From an uncultured Muribaculaceae bacterium (GTDB lineage: Bacteria; Bacteroidota; Bacteroidia; Bacteroidales; Muribaculaceae): a stretch of DNA of 13,333 nucleotides. The position numbers were made by a program, and so were the translations under genes. The notes beneath the pieces were generated by a model. The model saw nothing but the letters and a program-made list of their open reading frames with translations. It had not been told where the DNA came from and ran no database searches. The stretch is from contig CAJUDL010000068.1 of the NCBI GenBank assembly GCA_910585285.1, positions 1 to 13,333 on the forward strand. Reading direction: 5' to 3'. Below are positions 1-6,075 of the stretch, in pieces. Numbering within the stretch: the first letter of the stretch is position 1; each line of letters begins with the position of its first letter.

Positions 1-75
1 ATGGTAGGCCACAAGCTGGGTGAATTCGCCCCCACCCGCACATTCCGCGGCCACGCAGGCAACAAGAAAAAATAA
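1..75 (+). CDS. rpsS: 30S ribosomal protein S19, C-terminal end (partial)
   Basis: The first 24 codons of the window, ending in TAA at 73-75, encode the tail of S19, a protein of the 30S head that contacts 16S rRNA and S13. The stretch GHKLGEF followed by TRTFRGH and a lysine-rich end is typical of the S19 C-terminus. The ATG at position 1 is an internal methionine codon, not the start; the gene begins upstream of the window. It is followed 41 nt later by rplV, the normal S10-operon order. Confidence 0.93.
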   Translation: MVGHKLGEFAPTRTFRGHAGNKKK

Positions 76-116
76 TGGCCCGAATCATTAATTCAGAAAA
101 ATAAGAATAACATACA

Positions 117-521
117 ATGGGTTTAAGAAAAAGACAATCAGCCGAGGCTATCAAGGAGGCACGCAAGAGCGAATATTTCGCTAAGCTTCACAATGTGCCC
201 AGCTCTCCGCGCAAGATGCGCCTTGTGGTCGACATGATTCGCGGCCAGGAGGCTTTCAAGGCTCTCGGAATACTGAAATTTTCCAATAAAGAGGCATCCC
301 GTAAAGTGGAGAAACTTCTCCGTTCGGCTATCGCCAACTGGGAGCAGAAGAATGAACGCAAGGCAGAGGCAGGCGAGCTTTTCGTGAAGACAGTCTTCGT
401 TGACTGCGCTCCGATGCTCAAACGTCTTCGTCCCGCGCCCCAGGGCCGCGGATACCGCATCCGCAAGCGCTCTAATCACGTGACATTGTTCGTGGACACA
501 ATTAATAACGAAAAAGCTTAA
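117..521 (+). CDS. rplV: 50S ribosomal protein L22
   Basis: L22 binds 23S rRNA domains and lines the peptide exit tunnel with an extended beta hairpin. The 134-residue product has the conserved SPRKMRLVVDMIRG segment (about residues 30-43) and the tunnel-loop region with PMLKRLRPAPQGRGYRIRKR near residues 98-118. The start at 117 is preceded by an A-rich sequence with no SD, as is usual in Bacteroidota. An ATG at 75 lies in the same frame but is closed by a TAA at 102-104, so it cannot extend L22. The product is longer than the E. coli protein (about 110 residues) by an N-terminal extension of the kind seen in Bacteroidota. It sits between rpsS and rpsC as part of the S10 operon. Confidence 0.97.
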   Translation: MGLRKRQSAEAIKEARKSEYFAKLHNVPSSPRKMRLVVDMIRGQEAFKALGILKFSNKEASRKVEKLLRSAIANWEQKNERKAEAGELFVKTVFVDCAPMLKRLRPAPQGRGYRIRKRSNHVTLFVDTINNEKA

Positions 522-530
522 TTTGCAAAG

Positions 531-1262
531 ATGGGACAGAAAGTTAATCCAATCAGCAACCGTCTCGGAGTGATCCGCGGTTGGGACTCAAACTGGTATG
601 GTGGAAAGAAATACGGTGATACCCTTCTTGAGGACTCAAAGATCCGTAAGTATCTCCACACTCGTCTTGCAAAAGCAAGCGTGTCCAGAATCATAATTGA
701 GCGTACCCTCAAGATGGCGACAGTGACTATCTGCACATCTCGTCCGGGTATGATTATCGGTAAAGGCGGCAAGGATGTCGACGCTTTGAAGGAAGAGCTC
801 AAGAAGCTCACCGACAAAGAGGTTCAGATCAACATCCATGAGATCAAGCGCCCCGAGCTCGACGCAGAGATCGTGGCTTCGAACATCGCCCGCCAGATCG
901 AGAACAAGGTGGCTTACCGCCGCGCAGTAAAGATGGCTATCGCTTCTACTATGCGCATGGGTGCCGAGGGTATCAAGGTGCAGGTATCCGGCCGCTTGAA
1001 CGGCGCGGAGATGGCTCGCTCCGAGATGTTCAAGGAGGGCCGCACTCCGCTCCACACTCTTCGCGCTGATATCGACTATGCTTTGGTAGAGGCTCTTACC
1101 AAAGTCGGCATCATCGGCATCAAAGTATGGATCTGCCGCGGTGAGATCTATGGCAAGAAGGAGCTTACTCCGACTTACGCCATTGGTCAGAAAGAGACAG
1201 GCCGTCCGCAGGGCGGCGGTCGCAAGGGTGGTTTCCGCAACAAGAAAAACAACAACCGATAA
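531..1262 (+). CDS. rpsC: 30S ribosomal protein S3
   Basis: S3 sits at the mRNA entry channel of the 30S subunit and contributes to mRNA unwinding together with S4 and S5. The 243-residue product begins with the typical MGQKVNPISNRLG. It carries a type II KH domain with the GKGG loop (about residues 78-90), then the C-terminal S3 domain with SGRLNGAEMARSE and the GIIGIKVWI stretch. The glycine-, arginine- and asparagine-rich tail is disordered. The length is close to the family norm of 210-240. It follows rplV by 9 nt and is followed by rplP after 15 nt, consistent with one transcript. Confidence 0.98.
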   Translation: MGQKVNPISNRLGVIRGWDSNWYGGKKYGDTLLEDSKIRKYLHTRLAKASVSRIIIERTLKMATVTICTSRPGMIIGKGGKDVDALKEELKKLTDKEVQINIHEIKRPELDAEIVASNIARQIENKVAYRRAVKMAIASTMRMGAEGIKVQVSGRLNGAEMARSEMFKEGRTPLHTLRADIDYALVEALTKVGIIGIKVWICRGEIYGKKELTPTYAIGQKETGRPQGGGRKGGFRNKKNNNR

Positions 1263-1277
1263 AAAAGCTCAAGAAAC

Positions 1278-1709
1278 ATGTTACAACCTAAGAAAACGAG
1301 ATACCGCCGTTCGCAGAAAGGCCGTATGAAGGGTGAGGCCCAGCGTGGCAATCAGCTTGCATTCGGTTCGTTCGGCATCAAGACACTCGACTCCAAATGG
1401 ATCACCGGCCGCCAGATCGAGGCTGCCCGTATCGCCGTGACCCGCTACATGCAGCGTCAGGGTCAGATCTGGATCCGCATATTCCCGGACAAGCCCATCA
1501 CTAAAAAGCCTGCTGAGGTCCGAATGGGTAAAGGTAAAGGTAATCCCGAGGGATTCGTTGCGCCCGTTACTCCGGGACGTATCCTCATCGAGGTTGAGGG
1601 TGTGCCCTATGACGTAGCCAAAGAGGCTCTTCGTCTGGCTGCCCAGAAGCTTCCGGTGATCACTAAGTTCGTGGTTCGCCGCGACTATGATCCCTCTCAG
1701 AATGTTTAA
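1278..1709 (+). CDS. rplP: 50S ribosomal protein L16
   Basis: L16 organises the A-site tRNA binding region of the 50S subunit near the peptidyl transferase centre. The 143-residue product shows the family signatures RGNQLAFGSFGIK (residues 24-36) and VRMGKGKG, followed by the GRILIEVEGVP strand. The arginine in VRMGKGKG corresponds to the residue hydroxylated by the YcfD oxygenase in E. coli; whether that happens here is unknown. The start at 1278 gives the standard MLQPKKTRYR N-terminus. This is the last gene of its transcription unit: a strong intrinsic terminator lies 14 nt after the stop, which is unusual because rpmC normally follows at once. Confidence 0.98.
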   Translation: MLQPKKTRYRRSQKGRMKGEAQRGNQLAFGSFGIKTLDSKWITGRQIEAARIAVTRYMQRQGQIWIRIFPDKPITKKPAEVRMGKGKGNPEGFVAPVTPGRILIEVEGVPYDVAKEALRLAAQKLPVITKFVVRRDYDPSQNV

Positions 1710-1723
1710 TCTCATTCGAGCAT

Positions 1724-1760
1724 AAAAAACGCTCCCGCATTTTTGCGGGAGCGTTTTTTT
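1724..1760 (+). terminator. Strong intrinsic terminator after rplP
   Basis: A 9-bp GC-rich stem (1730-1738 with 1745-1753) is flanked by A6 (1724-1729) and T7 (1754-1760), so the A and T tracts lengthen the helix to about 16 bp. The loop is T-rich. This is a textbook rho-independent terminator reading on the + strand, and by symmetry it could also stop transcription from the other side. It separates rplV-rpsC-rplP from rpmC and the rest of the cluster. Confidence 0.95.
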
Positions 1761-1821
1761 ATGTGATGGGGCTGGATGGGGCGGAATGGGGTGAGATGGG
1801 GATGGGATGGGAAGGAGGGGG
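1761..1821 (+). repeat. G-rich 10-nt periodic repeat, potential G-quadruplex
   Basis: Runs of four G occur at 1768-1771, 1778-1781, 1788-1791 and 1798-1801, exactly 10 nt apart. They are followed by GGG at 1804-1806 and 1809-1811 and GGGGG at 1817-1821. Each unit resembles nnnnnATGGG. The regular G4 tracts with 6-nt spacers fit the sequence requirement for an intramolecular G-quadruplex on the + strand. It lies after the rplP terminator and upstream of the rpmC promoter, outside any gene. Confidence 0.75.
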
Positions 1822-1890
1822 TGCGCTCCAAGGAAGAAAAAAGGTGATGAAAAATATTGTGAAAAATTTTTATAATCGCAATATTTTCAG

Positions 1891-1898
1891 TATCTTTG
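1891..1898 (+). promoter_or_regulatory. Bacteroidota-type promoter -7 box for the rpmC (spc) operon
   Basis: TATCTTTG matches the TAnnTTTG -7 consensus of the Bacteroidota primary sigma factor exactly. It sits at the end of an AT-rich stretch (about 1850-1890) typical of promoters. No clear -33 TTTG at the usual spacing was found, only a T-rich run at 1867-1871. The predicted start site near 1903-1906 gives a leader of about 146-149 nt before rpmC. Confidence 0.75.
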
Positions 1899-2051
1899 CA
1901 GTCGAATTGCGGTTTTTGCGGGTTTCGCAGGTGAGATGATCCTGAGGAACTTGCATTAAAGCCGTGAGTGTCGGCATATTAAAACGCTGACTATCAGAAC
2001 GCTTAAAACGAGGAGGGCGCAAGCCTGAATCCAGTCAATAATAATTAACAA
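1899..2051 (+). promoter_or_regulatory. Structured 5' leader of the rpmC operon (candidate r-protein leader)
   Basis: This stretch between the promoter and rpmC has no credible ORF. Hand folding finds short hairpins: 1917-1920 with 1926-1929 (TGCG/CGCA), 1961-1964 with 1972-1975 (GCCG/CGGC), and 1987-1990 with 1994-1997 (CTGA/TCAG). The best is at 2012-2032, where GGA-GGGC pairs with GCCT-gaa-TCC around a GCAA (GNRA) tetraloop. The last hairpin ends 19 nt before the rpmC start and encloses an AGGAGGG run. Long leaders of this kind before r-protein operons often bind an encoded r-protein. That role is inference here, and no known leader class was recognised. Confidence 0.5.
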
Positions 2052-2273
2052 ATGAAAAAGGAAGAAATCAAGGAATTAAGCATTCAGGAACTTGCTGCCC
2101 AGATAGAGGCGGCAGAGAAGGCTTATCGTGAATTGAAAGTAGCGCACGCGATATCTCCCATCGACAATCCGGCAAAGATCACCAAGGATCGCCGCCAGAT
2201 TGCCCGCTTGAAGACAGTGTTGCGCCAGAAGGAAATCGCCGCCGCCAAGGAGGCAGCTTCTGAAGTAAAGTAA
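2052..2273 (+). CDS. rpmC: 50S ribosomal protein L29
   Basis: L29 is a small helical protein beside the exit-tunnel opening, contacting L23 and contributing to the platform used by trigger factor and SRP. The 73-residue product starts MKKEEIKELS. It has two helices ending in the family-typical pattern around residues 42-58 (NPAKITKDRRQIARLKT), with an alanine-rich tail. The start at 2052 follows an A/T-rich leader (TAACAAATG) with no close SD. It is the first gene of the second transcription unit, behind its own promoter and long leader, and rpsQ follows after 22 nt. Confidence 0.96.
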   Translation: MKKEEIKELSIQELAAQIEAAEKAYRELKVAHAISPIDNPAKITKDRRQIARLKTVLRQKEIAAAKEAASEVK

Positions 2274-2295
2274 TCCCCGTAAAGTATTTTTACAA

Positions 2296-2556
2296 ATGGA
2301 AGAGAAAAGAAATTTGAGAAAAGAGAGAATCGGGGTTGTTTCGAGCAACAAATGTGACAAGACTATCACAGTTGAAATCAAGTGGAAAGAGAAACACCCG
2401 ATTTACGGCAAGTTTGTCAACAAGACAAAGAAGTATCACGCTCACGATGAGAACAACGAGTGCTCTGTAGGCGACACAGTCCGTCTGATGGAGACCCGCC
2501 CGTTGAGCAAGACAAAGAGATGGAGACTGGTAGAAATCATCGAAAAAGTTAAGTAA
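2296..2556 (+). CDS. rpsQ: 30S ribosomal protein S17
   Basis: S17 is an early 16S rRNA-binding protein with an OB fold. The 86-residue product begins MEEKRNLRKERIG and has the VSSNKCDKTITVEI strand pair (about residues 15-28). It ends with the S17 signature GDTVRLMETRPLSKTKRW (about residues 59-76). Length agrees with the family. The stop is separated from the rplN start by only 2 nt, suggesting coupled translation. The two cysteines (in NKCDK and NECSV) are not arranged as a zinc site. Confidence 0.97.
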   Translation: MEEKRNLRKERIGVVSSNKCDKTITVEIKWKEKHPIYGKFVNKTKKYHAHDENNECSVGDTVRLMETRPLSKTKRWRLVEIIEKVK

Positions 2557-2558
2557 TC

Positions 2559-2924
2559 ATGATCCAGACAGAATCCCGATTGACAGTAGCGGACAACAGT
2601 GGAGCAAAAGAAGCTCTCTGTATCCATGTGCTTGGCGGCACAGGCCGTCGTTATGCCAGCGTAGGCGACATCATCGTAGTGACCGTGAAGAGCACCATCC
2701 CCTCTTCAGATGTGAAGAAAGGAACGGTATCAAAGGCTGTTGTGGTTCGCACAAAGAAGGAAATCCGCCGTCCGGACGGAAGCTATATCCGCTTCGACGA
2801 CAATGCCTGCGTGCTTCTTAACAACGCCGGTGAGATCCGCGGCACACGTATCTTCGGTCCGGTAGCCCGTGAGTTGCGTGCCACAAACATGAAAATCGTG
2901 TCATTGGCACCTGAAGTTCTTTAA
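2559..2924 (+). CDS. rplN: 50S ribosomal protein L14
   Basis: L14 is a conserved five-stranded beta-barrel protein at the 30S-50S interface (bridges B5/B8) and the docking site of the silencing factor RsfS. The 121-residue product matches the family end to end: MIQTESRLTVADNSGAK at the start, VKKGTVSKAVVVRTKK in the middle, and the signature around NNAGEIRGTRIFGPVARELR followed by KIVSLAPEVL at the end. Length equals the usual 120-123. It follows rpsQ by 2 nt and precedes rplX by 23 nt. Confidence 0.98.
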   Translation: MIQTESRLTVADNSGAKEALCIHVLGGTGRRYASVGDIIVVTVKSTIPSSDVKKGTVSKAVVVRTKKEIRRPDGSYIRFDDNACVLLNNAGEIRGTRIFGPVARELRATNMKIVSLAPEVL

Positions 2925-2947
2925 TCGTCTTAAACCGTAAGTAAAAA

Positions 2948-3268
2948 ATGGCAAAATTGCATATAAAGAAGGGTGACACAGTCTATGTCAACGCCGGCGA
3001 CGACAAAGGCAAGACAGGACGCGTGCTCCAGGTGCTGGTGAAGAAGAACCGCGCCGTTGTGGAGGGTGTCAACATGGTGTCGAAGAGCACAAAGCCCACC
3101 GCCAAATATCCGCAGGGAGGCATCATCAAGATGGAGGCTCCCATCCATATTTCAAATTTGAATGTAGTAGATCCCAAAACCGGCAAGCCGACCCGCATTG
3201 GTCGCCGTCTTAATGATGCTGGCAAGTTGGTACGTTATTCCAAAAAATCAGGAGAGGAGATTAAGTAA
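2948..3268 (+). CDS. rplX: 50S ribosomal protein L24
   Basis: L24 is an assembly initiator that binds the 5' domain of 23S rRNA. The 106-residue product has an N-terminal KOW motif (about residues 6-27: IKKGDTVYVNAGDDKGKTGR). The L24 core with GVNMVSKSTKP and the segment EAPIHISNLNVVDPKTGKPTR follows. The start at 2948 has an A-rich upstream (GTAAAAAATG). The TAA stop shares its last A with the ATG of rplE (TAATG at 3266-3270), a 1-nt overlap that points to termination-reinitiation coupling. Confidence 0.97.
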   Translation: MAKLHIKKGDTVYVNAGDDKGKTGRVLQVLVKKNRAVVEGVNMVSKSTKPTAKYPQGGIIKMEAPIHISNLNVVDPKTGKPTRIGRRLNDAGKLVRYSKKSGEEIK

Positions 3269-3807
3269 TGAGCACAACTCTTAGCAAAGACTATAAGGAA
3301 AGAATAGTTCCGGAGCTCACGGAGGAATTCAAATACACCACCGTGATGCAGGTTCCCCGCCTGGAGAAGATCGTGATCAACCAGGGACTCGGCGCTGCAA
3401 CTCAGGACAAGAAACTGATCGAGACAGCAATCAATGAGCTTACAGCCATCACAGGCCAGAAGGCGGTACCCACTCTTTCAAGAAAGGATATCTCCAACTT
3501 CAAGCTCCGTAAGAAAATGCCCATCGGCGCGATGGTAACGCTCCGTCGCGACAAGATGTATGAATTCCTGGAGCGCCTCGTAAGGGTTGCCCTTCCGCGT
3601 ATCCGCGACTTCAAGGGTATCAACTCCAAGCTCGACGGCAGAGGAAACTACACCCTCGGCATCACTGAGCAGATCATTTTCCCCGAGATCAACATCGATA
3701 ATGTTCCGAAACTCCAGGGTATGAACATCACCTTCGTGACATCGGCAAAGACCGATGAGGAGGGTTTTGCACTTCTTAAGAAATTCGGACTTCCCTTCAA
3801 AAAATAA
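3268..3807 (+). CDS. rplE: 50S ribosomal protein L5
   Basis: L5 binds 5S rRNA with L18 and forms part of the central protuberance, contacting P-site tRNA. The 179-residue product is of normal length and carries VPRLEKIVINQGLG (about residues 29-42), the TLSRKDISNFKLRK segment, the helix FLERLVRVALPRIRDFKG and the C-terminal LGITEQIIFPEIN strand. The ATG overlaps the rplX stop by 1 nt. In E. coli the S8-binding operator of the spc operon lies at the rplE start. No comparable hairpin was seen there; a structured gap instead precedes rpsH. Confidence 0.98.
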   Translation: MSTTLSKDYKERIVPELTEEFKYTTVMQVPRLEKIVINQGLGAATQDKKLIETAINELTAITGQKAVPTLSRKDISNFKLRKKMPIGAMVTLRRDKMYEFLERLVRVALPRIRDFKGINSKLDGRGNYTLGITEQIIFPEINIDNVPKLQGMNITFVTSAKTDEEGFALLKKFGLPFKK

Positions 3808-3813
3808 TTCGAC

Positions 3814-4116
3814 ATGGCAAAAGAATCAATGAAAGCCCGCGAGGTAAAGCGTCAGCGCATGGTGGCTAAATACGCCGAGAAGAAGGCTGCCCTTAAGAAG
3901 GCTGCTCTTGCTGATGCTGAAGGCAACATCGACTACGAGGCGCTCACCAAGCTTCAGAAGCTTCCCAAGAACGCTTCAAAGGTGAGACTTCACAACCGTT
4001 GCGAAATCACGGGCCGTCCCAAGGGATACATGCGTCAGTTCGGCATCTCCAGAATCCAGTTCCGTGAGATGGCAAGCGCAGGCCTCATTCCCGGAGTAAA
4101 GAAGGCAAGCTGGTAA
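3814..4116 (+). CDS. rpsN: 30S ribosomal protein S14, zinc-free long form
   Basis: S14 is a late-assembling protein of the 30S head. The 100-residue product starts MAKESMKAREVKRQRM and ends with the conserved block NRCEITGRPKGYMRQFGISRIQFRE and GLIPGVKKASW. It is the long, E. coli-like type. The short zinc-binding type carries two CxxC pairs, whereas this one has a single cysteine, so it should not bind zinc. It follows rplE by 6 nt. After it comes a 98-nt gap with two hairpins before rpsH, the largest gap between rpmC and rpmJ. Confidence 0.97.
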   Translation: MAKESMKAREVKRQRMVAKYAEKKAALKKAALADAEGNIDYEALTKLQKLPKNASKVRLHNRCEITGRPKGYMRQFGISRIQFREMASAGLIPGVKKASW

Positions 4117-4214
4117 TCAATGGTTACCGGCAGCCTCCGGCTCCGACCATAAACAGAAAAAAGAGAGTATTAAATATTGTTCAGTATATCTGAATCAATT
4201 TAACAATCTAAACA
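4117..4214 (+). promoter_or_regulatory. Structured rpsN-rpsH intergenic RNA (candidate S8-type control site)
   Basis: Two hairpins fill most of this gap. The first (4120-4150) pairs ATGGT/ACCAT, CGG/CCG and AGCC/GGCT around a TCC loop. It has 5' bulges TAC and C, giving 12 bp in total. The second (4176-4199) pairs ATTG/CAAT and TTCAG/CTGAA with one bulged T and a TATAT loop. Neither is followed by a T run, so neither is an intrinsic terminator. The loop of the second overlaps TATATCTG, one mismatch from a -7 box. A role in controlling rpsH and downstream genes is inferred from position only. Confidence 0.45.
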
Positions 4215-4613
4215 ATGACTGATCCAATAGCAGATTATTTGACAAGATTGAGAAACGCCATCCGCGCAGGACACCGCGTGGTGGAGGTTCCGTCTTCCAA
4301 AATGAAAAAGGAGATCACAAAGATCCTTTTCGAGCAGGGCTATATCCTCAACTACAAGTTTGAGGAGGGCAATACCCCCCAGGGTACCATCAAGATAGCC
4401 TTGAAGTATGATCCGGTCGACAAGGTGAACGCAATCAAGAATCTTCACCGCGTTTCGCGTCCGGGTCTGCGCCAGTATACAGGTTACAAAGAGATGCCCC
4501 GTGTGCTCAACGGACTTGGTATCGCGATCCTTTCAACTTCACAGGGCGTGATGACCAACAAAGAGGCTAAAGAGCGCAAGATCGGCGGCGAAGTATTGTG
4601 TTACGTTTATTAA
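4215..4613 (+). CDS. rpsH: 30S ribosomal protein S8
   Basis: S8 binds helix 21 of 16S rRNA, is central to platform assembly, and in E. coli represses the spc operon by binding an mRNA copy of that site. The 132-residue product begins MTDPIADYLTRLRNAIRAGH and ends with the signature STSQGVMTNKEAKERKIGGE and VLCYVY. Length is normal (about 130). The upstream sequence is A-rich (AATCTAAACAATG) with no SD. Its repressor role in enterobacteria makes the structured gap just upstream worth attention. Confidence 0.98.
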   Translation: MTDPIADYLTRLRNAIRAGHRVVEVPSSKMKKEITKILFEQGYILNYKFEEGNTPQGTIKIALKYDPVDKVNAIKNLHRVSRPGLRQYTGYKEMPRVLNGLGIAILSTSQGVMTNKEAKERKIGGEVLCYVY

Positions 4614-4615
4614 AA

Positions 4616-4621
4616 AGGAGG
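4616..4621 (+). promoter_or_regulatory. Perfect Shine-Dalgarno AGGAGG before rplF
   Basis: AGGAGG lies 4 nt before the rplF ATG (4626) and 3 nt after the rpsH stop. It stands out because nearly all other genes here have A-rich, SD-free leaders, as is the rule in Bacteroidota, whose ribosomes are reported to occlude the 16S rRNA 3' tail. The nearest comparable case in the window is the weaker GAGGA before rplR. Confidence 0.8.
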
Positions 4622-4625
4622 TATT

Positions 4626-5180
4626 ATGTCAAGAATAGGTAAAGCACCAATTGAGATACCTGCCGGCGTAACCGTACAGGTGAAAGACAATGTAGTGACT
4701 GTAAAAGGTCCGAAAGGGGAGCTCTCACAGGAGGTCAACCCCGATATCACAGTTAAGGTTGAGGATGGCCATGTGGTTCTGACTCGTCCGACCGACGACA
4801 AGGAGCACCGCGCCATGCACGGTCTTTACCGCGCACTCGTTCACAACATGGTTGTGGGTGTGTCGGAAGGCTATAAGAAAGAGATGGAGCTTGTGGGCGT
4901 AGGTTACCGCGCAACAGCCACAGGTCAGGTTCTCGAACTCGCCTTAGGCTTCTCTCATGCTATCTATATCAAGTTCCCCAAGGAGATCAAGGTAGAGGCG
5001 AAGACAGAGCGTAACAAGAACCCGCTCATCATACTCGAAAGCAGCGACAAGCAGCTTCTGGGTCAGGTGTGCGCCAAGATCCGTTCGCTTCGCAAGCCTG
5101 AGCCTTACAAGGGTAAAGGTATTAAGTTTGTCGGTGAGATCATCCGTCGTAAGAGTGGAAAATCGGCTAACGCCAAATAA
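4626..5180 (+). CDS. rplF: 50S ribosomal protein L6
   Basis: L6 lies at the base of the L7/L12 stalk near the sarcin-ricin loop and the factor-binding site. It consists of two similar alpha/beta domains. In the 184-residue product, the first covers about residues 1-82 (MSRIGKAPIEIPAGVTV, VKGPKGELS). The second covers about 83-184 and has GVGYRAT, LALGFSH and the signature region KPEPYKGKGIKFVGE followed by IRRKSGKSA. Length is slightly above the E. coli 177. The start at 4626 is well fixed by the AGGAGG just upstream. rplR follows after 13 nt. Confidence 0.98.
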   Translation: MSRIGKAPIEIPAGVTVQVKDNVVTVKGPKGELSQEVNPDITVKVEDGHVVLTRPTDDKEHRAMHGLYRALVHNMVVGVSEGYKKEMELVGVGYRATATGQVLELALGFSHAIYIKFPKEIKVEAKTERNKNPLIILESSDKQLLGQVCAKIRSLRKPEPYKGKGIKFVGEIIRRKSGKSANAK

Positions 5181-5193
5181 AAATTGAGGAACT

Positions 5194-5535
5194 ATGATAT
5201 CCAAAATAGCAAGAAGAAATAAGATTAAGAACCGCATCCGCGGCAAAATTTCCGGCACTGCAGCGCGTCCGCGCATGAGCGTGTTCCGCAGCAACAAGGG
5301 AATTTATGTGCAGCTTATCGACGACCTCGCCGGCGCAACGCTCTGCGCAGCGTCTTCAAAGGGTCTTGAGGGAGGCACAAAGACTGAGGTTGCCGCCAAG
5401 GTCGGTGAAGAGATAGCAAAGAAAGCCCAGGAGAAGGGTATCGAGACAGTCGTTTTCGACCGTAACGGTTATCTTTTCCATGGCAGAGTGAAATCATTGG
5501 CCGATGCAGCCCGCAAGGGAGGTCTTAAATTTTAA
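5194..5535 (+). CDS. rplR: 50S ribosomal protein L18
   Basis: L18 binds 5S rRNA and mediates its attachment to 23S rRNA together with L5. The 113-residue product has a basic N-terminus (MISKIARRNKIKNRIRGKIS), then the conserved RPRMSVFRSNKGIYVQLIDD and the C-terminal FDRNGYLFHGRVKSLADAAR. Length matches the family (about 115-120). A GAGGA sequence lies at 5186-5190, 3 nt before the ATG, a weak SD-like match. The stop is followed 9 nt later by rpsE. Confidence 0.97.
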   Translation: MISKIARRNKIKNRIRGKISGTAARPRMSVFRSNKGIYVQLIDDLAGATLCAASSKGLEGGTKTEVAAKVGEEIAKKAQEKGIETVVFDRNGYLFHGRVKSLADAARKGGLKF

Positions 5536-5544
5536 ATTAGAATC

Positions 5545-6066
5545 ATGGCAAAGAGAAATAACAGAGTTAAGTCCACAAATGATTTGGAATTGAAAGACCG
5601 TCTCGTCGCCATCAACCGTGTGACGAAGGTTACCAAGGGTGGTCGCGCGTTCAGCTTCGCAGCCATCGTCGTTGTAGGTAACGAGGACGGTGTGATCGGC
5701 TGGGGTCTGGGCAAAGCCAATGAGGTTACCGCCGCCATCGCCAAGGGCGTTGAGACAGCGAAGAAGAACCTCATCAAGATTCCCGTGCACAAAGGCACAA
5801 TTCCTCACGAGGTTAGCGCCAAGTTCGGCGGCTCACGCATCTTCCTCAAGCCTGCTTCCGAGGGTACCGGAGTGAAGGCTGGTGGCGCTATGCGTGCTGT
5901 GCTTGAGAGCGTAGGCGTGACCGACGTGCTCGCAAAATCAAAAGGTTCTTCGAACCCCCACAACCTCGTGAAGGCTACTATCGCAGCTCTTGATGAGCTC
6001 CGCAGCCCGGCGCAGGTGGCTCAGAACCGTGGCGTGTCGGTAGAAAAAGTGTTTAACGGCAAATAA
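5545..6066 (+). CDS. rpsE: 30S ribosomal protein S5
   Basis: S5 borders the mRNA entry channel and the decoding region; in E. coli, ram mutations in it reduce accuracy. The 173-residue product has the N-terminal dsRNA-binding-like S5 domain (about residues 16-80) with VTKVTKGGRAFSFAAIVVVG and DGVIGWGLGKANEV. The C-terminal domain has GSRIFLKPASEGTGVKAGGA and the helix NPHNLVKATIAALDEL. Length is close to the E. coli 167. It lies between rplR and rpmD with gaps of 9 nt on both sides. Confidence 0.98.
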   Translation: MAKRNNRVKSTNDLELKDRLVAINRVTKVTKGGRAFSFAAIVVVGNEDGVIGWGLGKANEVTAAIAKGVETAKKNLIKIPVHKGTIPHEVSAKFGGSRIFLKPASEGTGVKAGGAMRAVLESVGVTDVLAKSKGSSNPHNLVKATIAALDELRSPAQVAQNRGVSVEKVFNGK

Positions 6067-6075
6067 GAAGCAGAC

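Noticed and set aside
75..104. Nine-codon mini-ORF (MARIINSEK) overlapping the rpsS stop as TAATG, in frame with rplV
   Set aside because: It is closed by TAA before rplV, has no recognisable similarity and is too short to support. It could be a relic or a coupling device, but nothing in the sequence shows translation.
1141..1329. 62-codon Arg-rich open frame on the + strand across the rpsC-rplP junction
   Set aside because: It overlaps two certain genes in another frame. The arginine richness comes from reading basic r-protein codons out of frame.
2011..2017. AGGAGGG as the Shine-Dalgarno of rpmC
   Set aside because: It is about 35 nt upstream of the ATG, too far for use, and is paired in the 2012-2032 hairpin.
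4185..4192. TATATCTG as a promoter -7 box before rpsH
   Set aside because: It has one mismatch to TAnnTTTG, lies in the loop and arm of a hairpin and has no -33 partner. The region is better explained as structured mRNA inside the operon, so it is not listed as a promoter.
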